Positions 43,613-53,048 of a DNA stretch of 64,000 nt are shown here, in pieces. The DNA is from Nonomuraea sp. SYSU D8015 (GTDB taxonomy: Bacteria; Actinomycetota; Actinomycetes; Streptosporangiales; Streptosporangiaceae), in the NCBI RefSeq assembly GCF_008065375.1, contig NZ_VJYI01000001.1, forward strand, positions 62,001 to 126,000, read 5' to 3'. Each line of letters opens with the position of its first letter. Within the stretch, counting starts at the first letter, position 1. Below the pieces are notes generated by a model. The model did not search any database, was not told where the DNA came from, and was given only the letters and a program-made list of their open reading frames with translations. The position numbers and the translations under genes were made by a program.

Positions 43613-44590
43613 CTACCAGCGGTGGTGGACCTGAGGGCGGATCAGTTCGTCGTAGACGGACCGCACCGCCTCCAGCGTCTCGGCGGGCAGCGGCGCTAGC
43701 GCGGCGGCGGCCGCGTTCGCGGTGGCCTGGGCCGGGTTGCGGGCGCCCGGGATGACCACCGACACCCCGTCCTGGTCCAGGATCCACCGGAGCGCGAACT
43801 GGGCCATGGTCGCCCCTTCCGGCACCAGGGGCGCCAGGCGGCGGACCGCCTCCAGGCCGGTGGAGAAGTCCACGCCCGAGAAGGTCTCCCCGACGTCGAA
43901 GGCCTCGCCTTGCCGGTTGTACGTGCGGTGATCGTCGGGGCCGAAGGTCGTGTGCTCGTCGTACCGGCCCGACAGCAGGCCGCTGGCCAGCGGGACCCGG
44001 GCGATGATGCCCACCCCGGCCTTCCGCGCCGCCGGCAGCGCCTGCTCCAGGGGCTTGAGCCGGAACGCGTTCAGGATGATCTGCACGCTCGCCACACCCG
44101 GCCGGGCGATCGCGGTCAGCGCCTCCTCGCACGTCTCCACGCTGACCCCGTACGCGGCGATCTTCTCCTCGGCCACCAGCGTGTCGAGGGCGTCGAACAC
44201 GGCGTCCGCCGAGTAGACGGGGGTCGGCGGGCAGTGGAGCTGGACCAGGTCGATCGTGTCCACGCCGAGGTTCTGGCGGGAGCGCTCGTTCCAGGCGCGG
44301 AAGTTGGACATCACGTAGTTCGACGGGATCTGCTCCAGCCGGCGGCCCATCTTGGTGGCCACCGTGAGCCCGGGACGCCCCTTGGCGAAGCGGCCGACGA
44401 TCTGCTCGCTGCGCCCGTCGCCGTACACGTCGGCGGTGTCGATGAAGGTGACACCCGCGTCCACGGCCGCGTCGAGCGTGGCGAAGGCCTCCTCTTCGGA
44501 CACCTCGCCCCAGTCGGCGCCGAGCTGCCAGGCCCCGAGGCCGACCACGCCGACCTCGCGTCCGGTACGTCCCAATATGCGATGTTCCAT
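43613..44590 (-). CDS. Aldo/keto reductase
   Basis: 325-residue NADPH-dependent TIM-barrel oxidoreductase. Catalytic Asp and Tyr in FIDTADVYGDGRSE, Lys in VATKMG, His in DLVQLHCPPTPV. Cofactor-binding loops VPLASGLLSGRY and VVIPGARNPAQ are present. Start ATG 44590. Substrate not predictable; related proteins act on small aldehydes and sugars. Confidence 0.93.
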   Translation of the reverse strand: MEHRILGRTGREVGVVGLGAWQLGADWGEVSEEEAFATLDAAVDAGVTFIDTADVYGDGRSEQIVGRFAKGRPGLTVATKMGRRLEQIPSNYVMSNFRAWNERSRQNLGVDTIDLVQLHCPPTPVYSADAVFDALDTLVAEEKIAAYGVSVETCEEALTAIARPGVASVQIILNAFRLKPLEQALPAARKAGVGIIARVPLASGLLSGRYDEHTTFGPDDHRTYNRQGEAFDVGETFSGVDFSTGLEAVRRLAPLVPEGATMAQFALRWILDQDGVSVVIPGARNPAQATANAAAAALAPLPAETLEAVRSVYDELIRPQVHHRW

Positions 44591-44853
44591 CGGTGGCTCA
44601 CTTTCCTGTCCTGTATTGCCCGCCTATTTCACCACGGAGCCGCAGCTTCGCAGCCCGGCGGCCGGGTGATCCCCTCGCACGGCGCCCTCTCCCGATGTGG
44701 TGTTCCGACGTCCTCCGTCACCGATCCGTCAGCTGCCGGCCGAGTCCTGTCACATTCGCGCGCCACGCGGGGTCAAGCCAGTGCCGAGGTCCCCGCACCC
44801 CGGCCCGGAGCGGCCTCGCCCCGGCCCTGCCTGACAGTGACAGGAGCATGAGC

Positions 44854-45201
44854 ATGAGCACCACCTACGTCGTCGTCACCCTCCTGGCCGCCGCCATGAC
44901 CGCCTTCTCGGCCGGCTCGGTCTTCCTCCATGCCAAGTGGGTCGTGGAGCCCCTGGCCGACTACGGTGTCCCCCGCGCGTGGTGGCCCTGGCTGGGCACC
45001 GCCAAGGCGGTGGGAGCGGCGGGCCTGCTGACCGGCCTGGTCGTCCCCGTCATCGGTGTCGTCGCCGCCGTCGCCCTGATCCTGTACTTCACCGGCGCCG
45101 TCATCACCGTCGTCCGCGCACGCTCGTACCCTCACATCCCTTTCCCCCTGCTGTACGCGGCCCCGGTGGCCGCCTCCCTGGCCCTGGCGCTCACCGCCTG
45201 A
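44854..45201 (+). CDS. DoxX family membrane protein
   Basis: 115 residues, four predicted membrane helices (TTYVVVTLLAAAMTAFSAG, TAKAVGAAGLLTGLVVPVIG, VVAAVALILYFTGAVITVV, LLYAAPVAASLALALTA). DoxX proteins sit in the membrane and some act in redox or detoxification. ATG 44854 has GGAG 7 bases upstream, better than the ATG at 44848. Confidence 0.85.
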   Translation: MSTTYVVVTLLAAAMTAFSAGSVFLHAKWVVEPLADYGVPRAWWPWLGTAKAVGAAGLLTGLVVPVIGVVAAVALILYFTGAVITVVRARSYPHIPFPLLYAAPVAASLALALTA

Positions 45202-45205
45202 CCGC

Positions 45206-45772
45206 TCATGGCTCCGTCGGCCGGACCGGTGCGGCATCGAGCTGCTTCTTGACCGCCGCCACCCGGTCCGGCAGCATGCCCGGGGCGATTGGCACGCACT
45301 CGTAGCCGAGCGAGGTGTAGGCGTCCTGGTGGACCTGCTCGAATCGCAACGACTCCGCGAAGGTGATCCGGCGCGCCTCGGTCGGCGTGACGAACCCGAG
45401 GTTCTGAACGAAGAGGACCTTTTTCTCGTAGATCTGCCCGGCTCGGATGCGATCCAGTTCCCGGGACAGGGCCGGAGGCACGGGATGGCCGAGATACGTG
45501 GCCAGGGCGTAGGTGCAGACAGGTGACCGATCGTAGATCTGCACCTCGCCGGGAAGCCCGGCGGTCTGTTCCTGCCGTCGGCGCTGCAAGGTGACGATCG
45601 CCTCCACGAAGGACGGCTTCCTCCACGGCTCGGGCTCGCCCTGGGCGAGCTGCAGGGCGATGACGTCGGTCGCGGCCTCCTCGACGACGGTGTAGCCATC
45701 GCACTCCAGCCACCGCAGGATCGCCGTCTTCCCCGCTCCAGGGGCGCCGGTCAGAATGTAACGCTTCATCAA
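45206..45772 (-). CDS. Small P-loop ATPase (AAA_28 family)
   Basis: 188 residues. Walker A is GAPGAGKTAIL at the N-terminus; a Walker B-like IYDRSPVCTYALATYL follows. AAA_28 domain proteins resemble nucleotide or metabolite kinases; substrate unknown. Two adjacent ATGs (45772, 45769). Convergent with doxX, only 4 bp apart. Confidence 0.82.
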   Translation of the reverse strand: MMKRYILTGAPGAGKTAILRWLECDGYTVVEEAATDVIALQLAQGEPEPWRKPSFVEAIVTLQRRRQEQTAGLPGEVQIYDRSPVCTYALATYLGHPVPPALSRELDRIRAGQIYEKKVLFVQNLGFVTPTEARRITFAESLRFEQVHQDAYTSLGYECVPIAPGMLPDRVAAVKKQLDAAPVRPTEP

Positions 45773-45938
45773 TCGCTCTCCGGATTCATGGGCACGTCGT
45801 CACGGGCCCGCCCAGTCGTTCCACTGCCGAGACCGGGGAAACCGCCTGCTCAACGCCGTCGATCGGCAACGCGGTCAAGCGAGTTGCAACCGCCTGCGAT
45901 CCCTATGCCCAGGAGATCAGCAACGTTACGGGGGCGCG

Positions 45939-46465
45939 ATGTTGCGAACGCTTGCCACAGCAGGACTCTTGATCGTCGCCGGGGCTCTGCCCGCCTCGGC
46001 CGCCGGTCCCGAATACTCTCTACCCAGAACGGCCGTGACCGCCACGGTGAACGCCGGCGGCACGGTCCGCGTGGCCGAGGACCACACGTTCATGTTCATG
46101 ACCGACGGCCGGGGCGCCCACGTGGACGTCCCAATCGTCGGCGGCACCGGGCAGGTCACCACGGCCACTGCCAGAACCGTCCCGGCCGGCCACGCCGTGG
46201 CCCTTGACCTGGCCTTCCCCCGCGAACGACTCGACCTGCCCGCCGGCGGCTCGCAGACCCTCCAGCGCAAGGAAGGGGACGGCTTCGGCCGAACTGGAAA
46301 GACTGCGCGCGGGAGCTCAGCTCGTGAACGCCAACGCCGGGAGCGCCTGGCTTCTTCACCAGCGGTTCCTACGACAGCAGCGGCAGCGGCTACAGCGGTT
46401 ACGGAGGCGGAGACAGCGGCGGGAGCAGCGGAAGCAGCGGTGGCGGCGGGGGCGGCGCCTTCTGA
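45939..46465 (+). pseudogene. DUF2207 membrane protein remnant with large internal deletion
   Basis: The N-terminus has a clean signal peptide (RTLATAGLLIVAGALPASA) and the start of a DUF2207 extracellular domain (GGTVRVAEDHTFMFM to DLAFPRERLDLPAGG). Coding resemblance is lost near 46260. The family's Gly/Ser-rich C-terminal tail (GFFTSGSYDSSGSGYSGYGG and GSSGGGGGGAF) appears in a different frame, ending at 46465. Full-length homologues have over 500 residues; the membrane helices are gone. Confidence 0.7.
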
Positions 46466-46552
46466 GGAAGCGCGACCACGACCGGGGCCCGGAGACTCTC
46501 CACCATCCGCGCGGGCCTCACGGCGCCCTGCCGGGCACCCCGATAGGCACGA

Positions 46553-48214
46553 TCAGGACGGACAGGTCACGTTCGGGACAGAGAACCTGAAAGCCGTGCG
46601 TGCCGGCGAGCCCACGAGGTTGTCCCAGAACCGGCGTGCGGTCAAAGGAGCCCTGGTCGACTCCAGCAGTTCACGGAAGGGGCCGGCGGCCAACTCGCCC
46701 CTGATCCTTTCCACCTCGCTCTGGAGGCGCTTGTCGCGCAGGGGCGTCCCGGGGGCCATGTAGTCGGCGAGGATGTACGCGCTGGGGAGCGGCTTCTCGT
46801 GGCCCGTCCTCCGGCCGCAGGCCGGTTCCATGTGACTGCCGAGGGCGTTGGCCAGGCCGAGCCGGTCGATGACGAGATCGTCGAGCCGGTAGGCGGAGCC
46901 GAGCCCACCCAAGACCTCGTCTGCGACGGCGAGCCGCGCGGGCTGGTCGGTGCGCAGCGGCACGGGCTCCACGCCGGGGACGAACAGGCCGGTGGAGTCC
47001 AGGCTGTGGAGGTTTCTCCTGGCACGGACGTACGAGGCGGCGGTGATCGGGTGCGGATCCCGTGTCACCGCCACGTAGAAGCCGCGCTCGTCCGCGATCC
47101 CGTCCGGGCCGATGCGTTGCTCGTACGGCACCCGTAGCTGCGTGGCGCACACCACGCCCCACAGCAGGACCGCCGTGAACGCGAACGCGGCGAGGCGGCC
47201 CAGCGGCAGGACCAGGACGGGGAGCAGGAGGAGCAGGAGTACAGGCAGCACCATGCGGCCGTGCATGAAGTCACCGCCGACCCGCAGGACGTACAGGAGC
47301 AGCAGCAGCCCGGCCATGAAGGGGGCCGCCGTCAGCACCATGCCCCCGCCCTGCCGGCCGGCCCACCACGCCAGCGGGATCAGCACGATCAGCGGCGCCC
47401 AGAGATAGTAGGTCAGCACGGTGTCGCCGACGTAGAGCAGGCCTCGCGCCCACCGGCTGGCCGCCGCCTCTTTGGCGAGCGCGGTATTGGGCACGAGCAG
47501 CCCGTAATAGCCCATCCGGAAGATCTGATAGGCCACCGGCAGAGCGACGGCGATCGCCGACCATCGGAGGGCGCCACGCCACCCGGGCCGCCGCATCACC
47601 AGCAACGCGCCGAAGAACACCGCGAAGGCCAGGGTCAGCTCGGGCCGGACCAGCGGGGCCAGCCCGAGGACGAACACCAGAGAGAGCACCGGCCCCCCGT
47701 ACGCCGCCCGGACGAGCAGCCACCAGGACAGGCCGATCCACAGGAACACCAGCCCGGTCTCCAGACCGGACGTGGCGTACTCCCAGAACGGCGGGACCGC
47801 GAGCACCACGATCACGCCCGCGGGCAGGAACCGGCGGGACTCGCCGTGCAGCCGGACGGTGCCCGCCATGGCGAGCACGACGGCGCTGACCGTGCAGGTG
47901 AGGCCGACCAGCACCGAGACGACGGCGACGTCGCTGCGCCCCGCCCACGAGACCGCCGCGACGAGATAGGTCCAGAGCGTGCTCGTGTTGGCCTCGACGC
48001 GCTCGCCCGCATTGAAGACGGGCCCGTTCCCGGCGAGCAACTGCCGGATGGTCCGCACGGCGATCAGGCCGTCATCGCTGATCCACCGATGCTGCCAGCC
48101 GGCGAGGGCCATGACGGCCGCGGCCGCCGTCACGACGCTCCAATTCCAGATCTGGACGTTTCTGGGCGCCACGTCGGTCGTCGGAACCTCATCGACGGCG
48201 ACGAGACGGCTCAT
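46553..48214 (-). CDS. GT-C membrane glycosyltransferase, AftB-like
   Basis: 553 residues, about 10 membrane helices then a ~180-residue extracytoplasmic C-terminal domain. The first loop has ISDDGLIAVRTIRQLLAGNG with paired acidic residues and FNAGERVEANTSTLW, as in AftB-type arabinofuranosyl/lipid-linked sugar transferases. Likely uses a polyprenyl-phosphate sugar donor to extend a cell-envelope glycan. Stands alone here; donor and acceptor not predictable. Confidence 0.82.
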   Translation of the reverse strand: MSRLVAVDEVPTTDVAPRNVQIWNWSVVTAAAAVMALAGWQHRWISDDGLIAVRTIRQLLAGNGPVFNAGERVEANTSTLWTYLVAAVSWAGRSDVAVVSVLVGLTCTVSAVVLAMAGTVRLHGESRRFLPAGVIVVLAVPPFWEYATSGLETGLVFLWIGLSWWLLVRAAYGGPVLSLVFVLGLAPLVRPELTLAFAVFFGALLVMRRPGWRGALRWSAIAVALPVAYQIFRMGYYGLLVPNTALAKEAAASRWARGLLYVGDTVLTYYLWAPLIVLIPLAWWAGRQGGGMVLTAAPFMAGLLLLLYVLRVGGDFMHGRMVLPVLLLLLLPVLVLPLGRLAAFAFTAVLLWGVVCATQLRVPYEQRIGPDGIADERGFYVAVTRDPHPITAASYVRARRNLHSLDSTGLFVPGVEPVPLRTDQPARLAVADEVLGGLGSAYRLDDLVIDRLGLANALGSHMEPACGRRTGHEKPLPSAYILADYMAPGTPLRDKRLQSEVERIRGELAAGPFRELLESTRAPLTARRFWDNLVGSPARTAFRFSVPNVTCPS

Positions 48215-48398
48215 GAACTCCGCATCCGTGAAGGGTGAAGAAGCGATGCCCGCGTATCCAGCACCGCTCGCATCCTAACCTCGGTGGCCCGACCCTGGGC
48301 TGCTGATCCCCGTGCCCGTGTGCAAGCGGACGCATTCCGTGGCCGAGTCATGCGCGAGAGATAGGATGCGGCATGCCCGGCCGCCTCGGAAGACAGCG

Positions 48399-48941
48399 AT
48401 GACTGATTGTGAGCACGGATATCAGATCCTCCCCGGCACCGCGGCGACGCAGACGCCGGGAGTGCTGGACGTCGTGCGGAAAAGGGCGAGAGCGGGCCTG
48501 CGGCGCGGGTTGCCCTTGCTCGCCGCACAGGTCTGCCTCACAGCACTGCTGATACCCAGGGGAGGACCGGCGACCTTCCTGGGCGTGATGCTCGCCTTCA
48601 CCAGTGCGCTGACACTCCGCGTCATCGTCATGTGGCAGCGGGCACGGCGCAGGGAGCTGCGCATCCTCCAGACCAGCCCGTGGGAGGTCTGGCCTTGCCG
48701 TCGTGAGAAGGTCCGTGTGGTGTCCTCGGCAGGTGAACGGGCCGACGGACGCCGATGGAGCACCGACACCCGTCTCATCCTGCTCAAGCCGGACGGCCAG
48801 TCCCGATGTTCCTTCCGTGCTCCAGGCCCGGACATCAAGGACGAGGTCTGGTTCGCCGGAGACATCGACACGCATGGGATCCTCGCGGCTCCGGGCGGGC
48901 TCCCCTTCCTCCACGTCACCCGTACGAGGAAGGCCCACTAA
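48399..48941 (+). CDS. Hypothetical membrane protein with two helices
   Basis: 180 residues. Two adjacent helices (GLPLLAAQVCLTALLI and FLGVMLAFTSALTLRVIVMW) near residues 40-85, then a soluble part (RWSTDTRLILLKPDGQSRC ... VWFAGDIDTHGILAAPGG). No family recognised; the soluble part resembles small beta-domains in actinomycete membrane proteins of unknown function. I chose the ATG at 48399; the frame is open from 48312. Confidence 0.65.
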   Translation: MTDCEHGYQILPGTAATQTPGVLDVVRKRARAGLRRGLPLLAAQVCLTALLIPRGGPATFLGVMLAFTSALTLRVIVMWQRARRRELRILQTSPWEVWPCRREKVRVVSSAGERADGRRWSTDTRLILLKPDGQSRCSFRAPGPDIKDEVWFAGDIDTHGILAAPGGLPFLHVTRTRKAH

Positions 48942-49508
48942 TGCGAGTTAACGGGTTGCCGAGGCAAATGGTGCTGCTCGCCGCGCGATGCGTGAAATCT
49001 GGCAGAGGATTTCGGCTCGGCTATCACCGTCGAATCTGTGTCGACCGTCCGCTCGTCAAGGCAGCGCCCGATTCTGTCTCCCCAGACGGCGGCCTGCCTA
49101 CCGCACTTCGGCATGGGCGCCATATAAGTGATCATTCGCATCGTCATGGTCATCGTCGTGTGGTCATTGCCCTCGTTGTGGGCTTGGTCTGGCTCCTGGG
49201 AGCGTTTCCGTAGTCGTCGGGGATGGTCATGCGTCTATCCCCCGTCCGAGGTCGTCCGCCAGGCGGGCGATGATGTCGCGGACGAACCCCGATCGGATCA
49301 CGCCGTACGGAAGATCACTGCGGCGCTGCGCGGCCATAGACATGGGCAATGTGTGGCTGAACACGAGCGTCCAGCCCGATCGCCGAGGCCACGGCGGTCG
49401 GCCACAAGCTCGGGCTCACCTCGGCCGCGATGCAGTATGGTCGGCGACGGCAAGACATGATCATCGACGTCGGGCTCGACCTGCTCTCAATCCCCAGGAG
49501 GCCGCCTC
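48942..49508 (+). other. Intergenic region with a possible hydratase gene fragment
   Basis: No intact gene. From about 49403 the plus strand reads AEATAVGHKLGLTSAAMQ, like the AYKIGLTS-type core of 2-keto-4-pentenoate hydratases. The next gene is an ACMSD-type amidohydrolase, a usual pathway neighbour of such enzymes. Too short to be functional. The rest shows nothing I recognise. Confidence 0.4.
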
Positions 49509-50447
49509 ATGATCGGCACAGTCACCCGTGTCGACGTCCACCACCACATCATCCCGCCCTTCTACCGCGACCTCCTCGCCAAAGCGGGGATCGCCGCGGC
49601 CGGAGGCCGGGCCCTGCCCGACTGGAGCCCGGAGGCCGCGCTGGAGCTGATGGACCTGCTGGGCACCGCCACGGCCATCGTCTCCGTGTCCACCCCCGGC
49701 GCCGGCTTCCTGACAAGCCCGGACGAAGCCGCCGACCTCGCCCGCCGGCTCAACGACTTCGCCGCATCCCTCGCCGCCGACCACCCCGGCCGCTTCGGCT
49801 ATTTCGCCACCCTGCCGATGCCCGACACCGGCGCCTCCGCCGCGGAGGCCCGGCGGGCACTGGACGAGCTCGAAGCCGACGGCGTCGTCCTGCTGGCCAA
49901 CAACCGTGGCGCCTACCTGGGCAGCGAAGGCCAGGACGAACTGTGGCAGATCCTCGACGACCGCCATGCAGTCGTCTTCATCCATCCCACCGACCTGCCG
50001 GGACCCGCCGTGGACGGCATCCCGCCGTTCGCCGCCGACTTCCTCCTCGACACCAGCCGTGCCGCATTCCTGCTTGTACGCAACGGCATCGTCAGGCGCT
50101 ACCCGAACATCCGTTTCATCCTCAGCCATGCCGGCGGCTTCGTCCCCTACGCCTCACATCGCATGGCCGTCGCCATCGAGTGGGAGACCGGACGCGCCTC
50201 TCTGGACGTGCTCGAAGACTTCCGGGGCTACTACTTCGACACCGCCCTTTCCTCCAGCCCCGCCGCCCTTCCGACCCTGCTCGCCTTCGCCCGCCCCGGA
50301 CACGTCCTGTTCGGCAGCGACTGGCCCTTCGCCCCCAGCTCCGCTGGTCAGTACTTCGCAGACGGACTCGACACCACGCTCGACCGCGACACGCTCACGA
50401 TGGTCAATCGCACCAACGCCGCCGCGTTGTTCCCCCGGCTCGCCTAG
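49509..50447 (+). CDS. Amidohydrolase (ACMSD-type decarboxylase family)
   Basis: 312-residue metal-dependent TIM-barrel enzyme. Metal ligands: VDVHHHIIPP (H-x-H) at the N-terminus, His in VFIHPTDLPG, His in ILSHAGGFVPY, and Asp in LFGSDWPFAP. The family includes aminocarboxymuconate-semialdehyde and other aromatic-acid decarboxylases. ATG 49509 has AGGAGG 7 bases upstream. Alone on the strand apart from the hydratase fragment upstream. Confidence 0.88.
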   Translation: MIGTVTRVDVHHHIIPPFYRDLLAKAGIAAAGGRALPDWSPEAALELMDLLGTATAIVSVSTPGAGFLTSPDEAADLARRLNDFAASLAADHPGRFGYFATLPMPDTGASAAEARRALDELEADGVVLLANNRGAYLGSEGQDELWQILDDRHAVVFIHPTDLPGPAVDGIPPFAADFLLDTSRAAFLLVRNGIVRRYPNIRFILSHAGGFVPYASHRMAVAIEWETGRASLDVLEDFRGYYFDTALSSSPAALPTLLAFARPGHVLFGSDWPFAPSSAGQYFADGLDTTLDRDTLTMVNRTNAAALFPRLA

Positions 50448-50721
50448 CAACCGGCCGCATGTGCCCCGAACCGCTCCCCTCCCGCCCGGTGATGGGCTGC
50501 ATCTGGACGCCGTCGCAGGATCCCGGCCGGCGATCTGGACCTGGACCTGCTCCCCGGCCCGGACTTCGCGCTCCGGTTCATGAGCAGCCGGCGTCTCCTG
50601 AGCGGAAAGGATCTCGTTTGGACCAACGGGCTGATGTGCGAGGCTGAGGCGATCGTCGTCCCGCGCGAGAAGCGACCCGCCCCGGGGGTTGTAGCCCGCA
50701 CCTGCGCCTACGCTGTTGGTC

Positions 50722-51198
50722 ATGATTCGTCCCGCCACCCCCGCAGACGTCCCCGCGATCCTCGAGATGATCCGCGAGCTCGCCGAGTACGAAAGGGCCG
50801 CCCACGAGGTGCGCGCCACCGAGGAGGACCTGCGTGCCGCCCTCTTCGGCGACAATCCCGCCGCCTTCGTCCACATCGCGGAGGAAGGCGGCGAGGTCGC
50901 CGGCTTCACCCTGTGGTTCCTGACCTTCTCGACCTGGAGGGGCGTGCACGGCATTTACATGGAAGACCTGTACGTACGCCCGCGGCACCGCGGCGGCGGC
51001 CACGGCCTGGCGCTGATGGGGGAGCTCGCCAGGATCTGCGCCGAGCGCGGATATCAGCGCCTCGAATGGTCGGTGCTGGACTGGAACGAGCCCAGCATCG
51101 GCTTCTACGAGAAGCTGGGGGCGGTGCGCCAGGACGAGTGGCTGAAATACCGGCTGACCGACGAGCCGCTCCAGCGGCTGGCCGCCCGCCACGACTGA
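50722..51198 (+). CDS. GNAT family N-acetyltransferase
   Basis: 158 residues. IRPATPADVPAILEMIRELA start; acetyl-CoA loop MEDLYVRPRHRGGGHGLALM; C-terminal WNEPSIGFYEKLGAV. It resembles diamine/spermidine acetyltransferases. ATG 50722 has no Shine-Dalgarno; a tacgct hexamer lies about 8 bases upstream, suggesting a leaderless mRNA. Confidence 0.88.
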   Translation: MIRPATPADVPAILEMIRELAEYERAAHEVRATEEDLRAALFGDNPAAFVHIAEEGGEVAGFTLWFLTFSTWRGVHGIYMEDLYVRPRHRGGGHGLALMGELARICAERGYQRLEWSVLDWNEPSIGFYEKLGAVRQDEWLKYRLTDEPLQRLAARHD

Positions 51199-51242
51199 GC
51201 ACACAGGTCACGCACGGTGACGTGACCTGTGTGACACCTCCG

Positions 51243-51533
51243 TTAAACCCCCGCGCGAGCCCGGGGCCTGACGCCCTCGGCGCGTTCGTACTCCTCCATG
51301 CGGGGCTCCTCGATCTCGCGATGCGTCTCCTCCATGCGGAGCGCGACCCCCATCGCGAAGAACGTGGGCGCCCACTCGCCGACGAAGATCCCCCACCGGT
51401 CGGCCCGGTCGAGCCCCGCGTGTTCGGTGGCCCTCGAGGTCATCCAGGACGCGAAAGCCAGGCCGATCGAGCAGATCCCCGCGAAATACATGTGATTGGA
51501 TCTGATGCCCATCTTGTGAAGCGTTTTGATCAT
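51243..51533 (-). CDS. Small hypothetical membrane protein
   Basis: 96 residues with two predicted helices (MYFAGICSIGLAFASWM and WGIFVGEWAPTFFAMGVAL) and a charged C-terminal tail. AAGGGGGG precedes the ATG. It runs divergent from narK; I know similar proteins only as hypothetical in Streptosporangiaceae. Confidence 0.7.
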   Translation of the reverse strand: MIKTLHKMGIRSNHMYFAGICSIGLAFASWMTSRATEHAGLDRADRWGIFVGEWAPTFFAMGVALRMEETHREIEEPRMEEYERAEGVRPRARAGV

Positions 51534-51577
51534 GGTTCCCCCCTTGCTGTGTGTGCTGGTACCCGAGGGGCGCCGGT

Positions 51578-51643
51578 GTAACCGATCATTACGAGCATGT
51601 TTCCGCGGTGACGCTTGTGCGTGGCTTGTTACAGCGGTGAATC
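51578..51643 (+). promoter_or_regulatory. GlnR-like half sites upstream of the nitrate operon
   Basis: GTAAC-N6-TTACG at 51578-51593 and GTTAC-N6-GAATC at 51628-51643 resemble GTNAC-N6-GAAAC boxes bound by GlnR, the nitrogen regulator of actinomycetes. They lie about 95-160 bp before narK, on the same side as expected for activation under nitrogen limitation. Sequence match is partial. Confidence 0.45.
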
Positions 51644-51737
51644 ACATGTAACCAGCGCACAGCCACGGACGGTCAAAGTGCGTAACGCGCGCTTCCTACC
51701 TTGGAGATCCCCGGACGCCGAGTGTAGGAGAAAGTCG

Positions 51738-53048
51738 ATGGCGCGCTGGATCGCCGAGTGGCACCCCGATGACCCAGCCTTCTGGGAGAGTTCAGGCAAG
51801 CGTGTGGCGCGCCGTAACCTGATCTTCTCGATCTTTGCCGAGCACCTCGGTTTCACCGTGTGGACGCTCTGGAGCATCGTCGCCACCAAGCTGGGAGCCT
51901 ACGAGTTCACCACCGACCAGCTGTTCTGGCTGATCGCCCTGCCGAACTTGATCGGGTCCGTGCTCCGGATCCCCTATACCTTCGGCCCCGCCAAGTTCGG
52001 CGGGCGCAACTTCACCGTCGTGAGCGCGTTGCTGCTGCTCATCCCCGCCGTGCTCCTCGGCGTGGCGGTCAGCGACCCGAGCACGCCGTACTGGTTGTTC
52101 CTCGTGATCGCGGCCCTCGCCGGGTTCGGCGGCGGGAACTTCGCCTCCAGCATGGCCAACATCACCTACTTCTACCCACGCAGCAAGCAGGGCGTGGCGC
52201 TCGGGCTGAACGCCGCGGGCGGCAACATCGGCGTGAGCTCCGTGCAGCTCACGATGCCGCTGGTCATCGGCGGGCTCGGGCTGGCCGCGGCCGGCTGGTT
52301 CTGGATCCCGCTCATCGTCGTGGCCGCCGCCTGCGCCTGGTTCTTCATGGACAACCTGACCAGCGCCAAGGCAAGCCCGCGCCAGCAGCTCGCGGTGGCC
52401 GGCAAGGCCCAGACGTGGATCATGTCGTTCCTCTACATCGGGACCTTCGGCTCGTTCATCGGCTACTCGACCGCCTTCCCGCTGCTGAGCAAGAGCCTGT
52501 TCCCCGACGCGCCGTTCGCGGCCGTGGCCTTCGTCGGTCCGCTGGTCGGCTCGCTGATCAGGCCGGTGGGCGGCTGGCTGGCCGACAAGCTGGGCGGCGC
52601 CCCCGTCACGCTGTGGAACTTCGCCGCGATGGGCGGCGGCGTGCTGCTGGTCTGGCTCGCCAGCACGTCGGGCAGCTTCTGGCTGTTCTTCCTGGCCTTC
52701 CAGGTGCTGTTCCTCACCGCCGGCATCGGCAACGGCTCCACGTACCGGATGATCCCCGCGATCTTCCAGGCCAAGGCGGTGGCCGAGCGCGGCGAGAGCG
52801 AGGAGGCGCTGCTGTACGGCAAGCGCCAGGCATCGGCCGCCATCGGCATCATCTCGGCGGTCGGGGCGCTCGGCGGATTCCTCATCAACCGGGCGTTCGG
52901 CATGGCGTTCGCCGCGACCGGCAGCCCCGCCCTCGCCTTCCTCGCCTTCGGGATCTTCTACGTGATGTGCCTCGCCCTGACCTGGTGGTGCTACACGCGC
53001 AAGGTCGGCGTCAAGGTCGTGGCCAGCCTCGCCTACGCCCGGGTCTGA
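51738..53048 (+). CDS. narK: Nitrate/nitrite MFS transporter
   Basis: 436-residue major facilitator of the NarK/NasA type, about 12 helices. The nitrate signature is visible in AGFGGGNFASSMANITYFYP and in GNGSTYRMIPAIF of the second half. Start ATG 51738 with GGAGAAAG upstream. Stop overlaps the nitrate reductase ATG (TGATG). First gene of the assimilation operon; imports nitrate. Confidence 0.94.
   Translation: MARWIAEWHPDDPAFWESSGKRVARRNLIFSIFAEHLGFTVWTLWSIVATKLGAYEFTTDQLFWLIALPNLIGSVLRIPYTFGPAKFGGRNFTVVSALLLLIPAVLLGVAVSDPSTPYWLFLVIAALAGFGGGNFASSMANITYFYPRSKQGVALGLNAAGGNIGVSSVQLTMPLVIGGLGLAAAGWFWIPLIVVAAACAWFFMDNLTSAKASPRQQLAVAGKAQTWIMSFLYIGTFGSFIGYSTAFPLLSKSLFPDAPFAAVAFVGPLVGSLIRPVGGWLADKLGGAPVTLWNFAAMGGGVLLVWLASTSGSFWLFFLAFQVLFLTAGIGNGSTYRMIPAIFQAKAVAERGESEEALLYGKRQASAAIGIISAVGALGGFLINRAFGMAFAATGSPALAFLAFGIFYVMCLALTWWCYTRKVGVKVVASLAYARV

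Noticed and set aside
48399..48941. Two-component or sigma-related function for the small membrane protein
   Set aside because: No motif supports it; left as hypothetical.
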